Assembly: GCA_039819115.1 (NCBI GenBank)
Contig: JBCBST010000053.1
Location: 1-19,485, forward strand
Origin: JBCBST01 sp039819115
GTDB taxonomy: Bacteria; Bacteroidota; Rhodothermia; Balneolales; Balneolaceae
Direction: 5' to 3'
DNA length: 19,485 bases
The position numbers and the translations under genes are program-made. Of this stretch, positions 16,171 to 19,485 are shown piece by piece. Within the stretch, counting starts at the first letter, position 1. Every line of letters begins with the position of its first letter. The notes under the pieces were generated by a model. It searched no databases, was not told the origin of the DNA, and saw nothing but the letters and a program-made list of their open reading frames with translations.

Positions 16171-16338
16171 TTAAATGTCGTCGCTTTCCAGTGGTAAATT
16201 CGCTGCATCTTTCCAGTGGTCTTTACCTTGGCGGGCAAGGTAAAGGACCATCAGAATGAAGAATGCAAAAAACAGGAGAAGCGAAATGCTTGGGAAGATT
16301 TCAATGCCTTCCATAGAGCGTAATACATCTTTATACAT
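16171..16338 (-). CDS. ccoQ: CcoQ/FixQ, small subunit of cbb3 oxidase
   Basis: This 55-residue protein begins MYKDVLRSMEGIEIFPSISL, has one membrane helix (about 17-35, LLLFFAFFILMVLYLA) and a short charged tail (RQGKDHWKDAANLPLESDDI). The size, single helix and position between ccoNO and ccoP identify it as CcoQ, which stabilises the cbb3 complex. The ATG at 16338 follows the ccoNO stop by 3 bp, and the TAA lies 18 bp before the ccoP ATG. Confidence 0.88.
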   Translation of the reverse strand: MYKDVLRSMEGIEIFPSISLLLFFAFFILMVLYLARQGKDHWKDAANLPLESDDI

Positions 16339-16341
16339 CGC

Positions 16342-18528
16342 TTAGTCCGTTTTAATTACAGATGATAATTTCTTACTGGATGGAAGGTCCGCGAACGGAT
16401 CATTTCCTCCTTTGATATCGATACCGAGACGTTGCAGATATGCAATAAGGGCTACAATCTTTTTGTCTTCGGTAATTTCAATGCCATCTATGGTTCCAAA
16501 CCCGTTTGCTTTCAGATCAGAAACAATGCGCTGTGCCTGTGCTTCCATATCTTCCAGTGCGTAATCCGGGTATCGGGCCGAGTATGGAACCCCAACCGCA
16601 CGAAGGGCATTGACACGCTTTCCAATGGAGTTTTTATCCATATCCTGCTTAAAGAGCCAGGGATAGGCAGGCATGATGGAACCTGGAGACGTTGTATTGG
16701 GATCGTACATGTGACGTATATGCCAGGAGTCGGGGTATTTACCACCGATCCGATGCAGATCGGGCCCCGTTCGCTTAGATCCCCACAAGAAGGGATGGTC
16801 ATATACAAATTCACCCGCTTTTGAATATTCACCATAGCGTTCGGTTTCCGACCGGAATGGGCGAATCATTTGAGAGTGGCAGTTATTACACCCTTCCGAG
16901 ATATAGATATCCCTTCCCTCGATCTCAAGTGCGGTATATGGCTGCACACTTTCGATAGTGGGGATATTCGATTCGATTAAGGCGGTAGGCATATACTCTA
17001 CAACACCACCAATCAGGATAGCAATAAGCACGAGCAGGGTAAACTGAAGTGGACGACCTTCCAGGCGACGGTGCCACTTTTCTTTGTGACCTGCAGCCGG
17101 GTCGATTACGGCAGGAGCTTGTGCTTCTTCTTCAGCAACGAGCGAACCGCTGAATGCAGTTTTAACCAGGTTGTATACCCCAACACATGCACCTACAATA
17201 AATAAGGCGCCACCAACTGCGCGGAGCGCATACATAGGCATAATCTGGGTAACAGTTTCAAGGAAGTTTGGATACTGAAGGAATCCTTCCGCAGTAAATT
17301 GTTTCCACATCAGGCTCTGTGTGATACCACCCCAATACATGGGTATTACATAGAATATGGCACCAAGTGTGGCAAACCAGAAATGGATATTTGCCAGCTT
17401 TAGTGAGTACAATTTAGTTTCATAAATACGAGGGGTGATGTAGTACAGCATGGCAAAGGTGAGTCCGCCATTCCACATCAGGGCGCCATTGTGTACGTGC
17501 CCGATGATATAATCAGAATAGTGCGCAATAGCATTTACATTAGCGATAGACAGCATAGGTCCTTCGAAGGTTACCATGCCATATGATGTAACCCCTACAA
17601 CCAGGAATTTAAGTACCGGGCTTTCCCGAACGGTATCCCATGCTCCACGAAGGGTAAGCAGACCATTCAGCATACCTCCCCAGGAAGGAGCAATCAGCAT
17701 TAAGCTGAATACGGTGCCCAAAGCTTGAGCCCAGCCAGGAAGTGCGGTGTACAACAAGTGGTGTGGACCTGCCCAGATATAAATAAATATGAGTGACCAG
17801 AAATGGACAATAGATAAGCGATAGGAGAAGATCGGGCGGTTTGCTGCTTTCGGGATGAAGTAATACATAATGCCCAAAAACGGCGTGGTTAAGAAGAATG
17901 CAACGGCGTTATGTCCGTACCACCATTGAACCAGTGCATCCTGAACACCGGCATACAGAGAATAACTCTTCAGAAACGTTGCAGGTACTTCAAAAGAGTT
18001 AACCACATGCAATACAGCTACGGTTACAAACGTGGCGATGTAAAACCATATGGCAACATAGATATGCTTTTCCCTTCGCTTCATGATGGTCATAATCATG
18101 TTCAGCCCAAAGACCACCCAAATCAGAGTAATGGCTAAGTCGATAGGCCATTCCAGTTCGGCATATTCTTTACTGGTCGTGATGCCAAAAGGAAGGGTTA
18201 ATACCGCGGAAACGATAATGGCCTGCCATCCCCAGAAATGGAGTTCACTCAGGCGTTTACTCCACATCGGTGTTTTACAAAGCCTTGGAAGCGAGTAATA
18301 CACCCCATAAAAAATGGCGTTACCCGCAAAAGCAAAAATAACCGCGTTCGTGTGTAGTGGTCTCAACCGACCGAACGATAACTCGGCCATCGATCCCAGG
18401 AATTCGGGGAAAATGAATTTCAGGGCCACGATCAGGCCAACCAGAAATCCGATAATACCCCAAATCATAGTAGCGATACCGAAGTTTCGTACTATTTTAT
18501 TGTCATAGTGAAAAGTGTCTAAAGACAT
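16342..18528 (-). CDS. ccoNO: CcoNO, fused catalytic subunit and monohaem cytochrome c of cbb3 oxidase
   Basis: This single 728-residue chain joins CcoN and CcoO. The CcoN part (about 1-460) has twelve or so helices and the haem-copper ligands: H59 (RPLHTN) for haem b, H206 (WWYGHNAV) and H256/H257 (WAGPHH) for CuB, and H344/H346 (IGHVHNG) for the haems. Y250 lies just before WAGPHH, in the place of the cbb3 cross-linked tyrosine. A linker (about 461-495) leads to the CcoO part with its own helix (about 495-510), CNNCH (547-551) and a probable Met ligand in SIMPAYPW (M619). The fusion is known in Bacteroidota-type operons. I place the start at the ATG at 18528; it overlaps the ccoS stop by one base (TGATG). 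A GTG one codon earlier is less likely. Confidence 0.96.
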   Translation of the reverse strand: MSLDTFHYDNKIVRNFGIATMIWGIIGFLVGLIVALKFIFPEFLGSMAELSFGRLRPLHTNAVIFAFAGNAIFYGVYYSLPRLCKTPMWSKRLSELHFWGWQAIIVSAVLTLPFGITTSKEYAELEWPIDLAITLIWVVFGLNMIMTIMKRREKHIYVAIWFYIATFVTVAVLHVVNSFEVPATFLKSYSLYAGVQDALVQWWYGHNAVAFFLTTPFLGIMYYFIPKAANRPIFSYRLSIVHFWSLIFIYIWAGPHHLLYTALPGWAQALGTVFSLMLIAPSWGGMLNGLLTLRGAWDTVRESPVLKFLVVGVTSYGMVTFEGPMLSIANVNAIAHYSDYIIGHVHNGALMWNGGLTFAMLYYITPRIYETKLYSLKLANIHFWFATLGAIFYVIPMYWGGITQSLMWKQFTAEGFLQYPNFLETVTQIMPMYALRAVGGALFIVGACVGVYNLVKTAFSGSLVAEEEAQAPAVIDPAAGHKEKWHRRLEGRPLQFTLLVLIAILIGGVVEYMPTALIESNIPTIESVQPYTALEIEGRDIYISEGCNNCHSQMIRPFRSETERYGEYSKAGEFVYDHPFLWGSKRTGPDLHRIGGKYPDSWHIRHMYDPNTTSPGSIMPAYPWLFKQDMDKNSIGKRVNALRAVGVPYSARYPDYALEDMEAQAQRIVSDLKANGFGTIDGIEITEDKKIVALIAYLQRLGIDIKGGNDPFADLPSSKKLSSVIKTD

Positions 18529-18710
18529 CACTTATCCCGTTTTTGTTCTTGTTTTATTTTTTGTGAAGAGTTTTTTTCATCGAAAAGCATACGCATGGAA
18601 GGCGTATATGCATCTTCGAACTGACCCGATTTTACAGCCCAAAAGAAAGCCCCTAAAAAGCCAAGGGCTACAACCAGGCTAAAGGCTATTAACACGATGA
18701 TTACTCCCAT
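18528..18710 (-). CDS. ccoS: CcoS, cbb3 oxidase maturation protein
   Basis: CcoS is a short membrane protein needed for cofactor insertion into cbb3 oxidase. The 60-residue product has one N-terminal helix (about 2-28, IIVLIAFSLVVALGFLGAFFWAV) followed by KSGQFEDAYTPSMRMLFD. The segment SGQFED..TP..R.LFD is the recognisable CcoS signature. A Lys/Gln-rich tail follows. The gene overlaps the end of ccoI by 10 bp, and its TGA overlaps the ccoNO ATG by one base, so the three genes are probably translationally coupled. Confidence 0.95.
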   Translation of the reverse strand: MGVIIVLIAFSLVVALGFLGAFFWAVKSGQFEDAYTPSMRMLFDEKNSSQKIKQEQKRDK

Positions 18711-19485
18711 ACTTGTAACCTCATCTTATAGGCTGCTAACCGGGTAGCAGCCGAAGTGAATATCATCACACTTACCGAGCTGAGAGGCATCAGAATTGCA
18801 GCAACCAATGGCGACAAGTGCCCCGTTATAGCAAAGCCTAATCCGGTTATGTTATATAGTAAAGACAGTCCGAAGCTAGCCAGAATCACACGGATGGATA
18901 CTTTTGAGAATCGGATCAACGTGTGGAGCTTTTTAAGCTTATTTCCATTAATAATGGCATCGCTCGCCGGAGAAAAGGAGCTGGTGTTATCCGAAACGGC
19001 AATTCCAACCTGGCTGGCCTGTAGCGCTCCTGCATCATTCAATCCGTCGCCAATCATAGCTACTTCTTCTCCGGTAGCCTTTAATTGTTCTACCACGGCA
19101 AGTTTGTCTTCCGGTGATTGACTAAATAATAACTGCGTGTTGCTGTTGAACAGTTTGGCAAAGCGTTCCTGCTCTCTGGGCTGATCCCCGGAAACCAAAT
19201 AGAGATTAAACGTGTGTTTTAGCGTTTGGATGAGTTCTTCCAGACCTTCACGAAGCTCATTTTTTATAACAAAAGCCCCCCTGTAGATCCCACTGATAGC
19301 CACATGTGCGTATGAAAACTGAGTGCTTTCATTAACATAAGATGCGATAGGCTCTGTGCATTGTTTTTCTACAAAATCCAGGCTACCAACACAGACCGTA
19401 TCGAAGGTAGAACTGGCAAATAACCCCTGGCCTTTTACTTCATGCAGGTCAAATATGTTAGCCGAAGAAATACCTTCCAGCTGCT
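18701..19485 (-). CDS. ccoI: CcoI/CopA2-type copper P-type ATPase (partial, 5' end off the right edge)
   Basis: CcoI-type P1B-ATPases export copper to the periplasm for cbb3 assembly. The reading frame enters from the right edge and gives 260 residues of the C-terminal part. An earlier GTG at 19303 is internal, since the frame stays open and family-like upstream (EGISSANIFDLHEVKGQGLF). Visible features are the end of the ATP-binding domain (HEVKGQGL and VCVGS), the VSGD block that begins the hinge, SPEDK, the MIGDGLNDAGAL hinge motif, and two terminal membrane helices (TGLGFAITGHLSPLVAAILMP and nearby). The conserved DKTG and CPC motifs would lie outside the window. The stop overlaps ccoS by 10 bp. 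Its place at the head of the cco operon supports CcoI rather than a general detoxifying CopA. Confidence 0.92.
   Translation of the reverse strand, partial: QLEGISSANIFDLHEVKGQGLFASSTFDTVCVGSLDFVEKQCTEPIASYVNESTQFSYAHVAISGIYRGAFVIKNELREGLEELIQTLKHTFNLYLVSGDQPREQERFAKLFNSNTQLLFSQSPEDKLAVVEQLKATGEEVAMIGDGLNDAGALQASQVGIAVSDNTSSFSPASDAIINGNKLKKLHTLIRFSKVSIRVILASFGLSLLYNITGLGFAITGHLSPLVAAILMPLSSVSVMIFTSAATRLAAYKMRLQVWE

Noticed and set aside
18529..18531. GTG start of ccoNO one codon earlier
   Set aside because: The adjacent ATG at 18528 forms the standard TGATG coupling with ccoS.
1..19485. CRISPR array, tRNA or rRNA genes, phage genes
   Set aside because: No regularly spaced direct repeats, cloverleaf-like sequence or phage-type reading frames were seen on reading the window.

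Overview
This window is a respiratory-chain region of a Gram-negative, aerobic or microaerobic bacterium. Several traits suggest the Bacteroidota / Balneolota / Rhodothermota lineage: an alternative complex III (ACIII) operon in the order actABCDEF, a fused CcoN-CcoO subunit, a short one-haem CcoP, and a TAnnTTTG-type hexamer-like box upstream of actA. This placement is inference from gene content and architecture; no rRNA or other phylogenetic marker is present.

Left part (1-9304, all on the minus strand). Read right to left, this is one tight operon: actA (pentahaem cytochrome c), actB (molybdopterin-oxidoreductase-like plus Fe-S protein), actC (NrfD-like), actD (DUF3341), actE (here with two haem domains), actF (NrfD-like), a 178-residue protein joining a transposase-OrfA-like helix-turn-helix to a membrane anchor and a small conserved-looking tail, and an SCO-type copper chaperone cut by the left edge. 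Gaps are 3-39 bp. ACIII takes electrons from quinol to a periplasmic cytochrome or directly to a terminal oxidase. The SCO gene suggests that aa3/caa3-type oxidase genes follow off the left edge.

Middle part (9305-12326). A 252-bp divergent intergenic region precedes three plus-strand genes: a DUF420 membrane protein (CtaM-like oxidase maturation), an FAD-dependent dehydrogenase of the COG2509 type, and a DUF1697 protein. These converge on an azurin gene, with a hairpin plus T-run terminator between.

Right part (12364-19485, all minus strand). Read right to left, this is a cbb3 oxidase operon: ccoI (partial, copper-exporting P-type ATPase), ccoS, ccoNO (fused), ccoQ (55 aa), ccoP (one haem), ccoG, ccoH, a TauE/SafE-DsbD-like membrane protein, then azurin after a 77-bp gap. 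Overlaps at ccoI/ccoS (10 bp) and ccoS/ccoNO (TGATG, 1 bp) imply translational coupling.

Together the window holds a quinol-oxidising complex, its oxidase assembly factors, a high-affinity oxidase and a soluble blue-copper protein that could carry electrons. The least ordinary items are the HTH-membrane fusion in the ACIII operon and the second, caa3-like cytochrome domain on ActE. No tRNA, rRNA, CRISPR array, complete insertion sequence or phage gene was seen. No gene-free stretch exceeds 300 bases.
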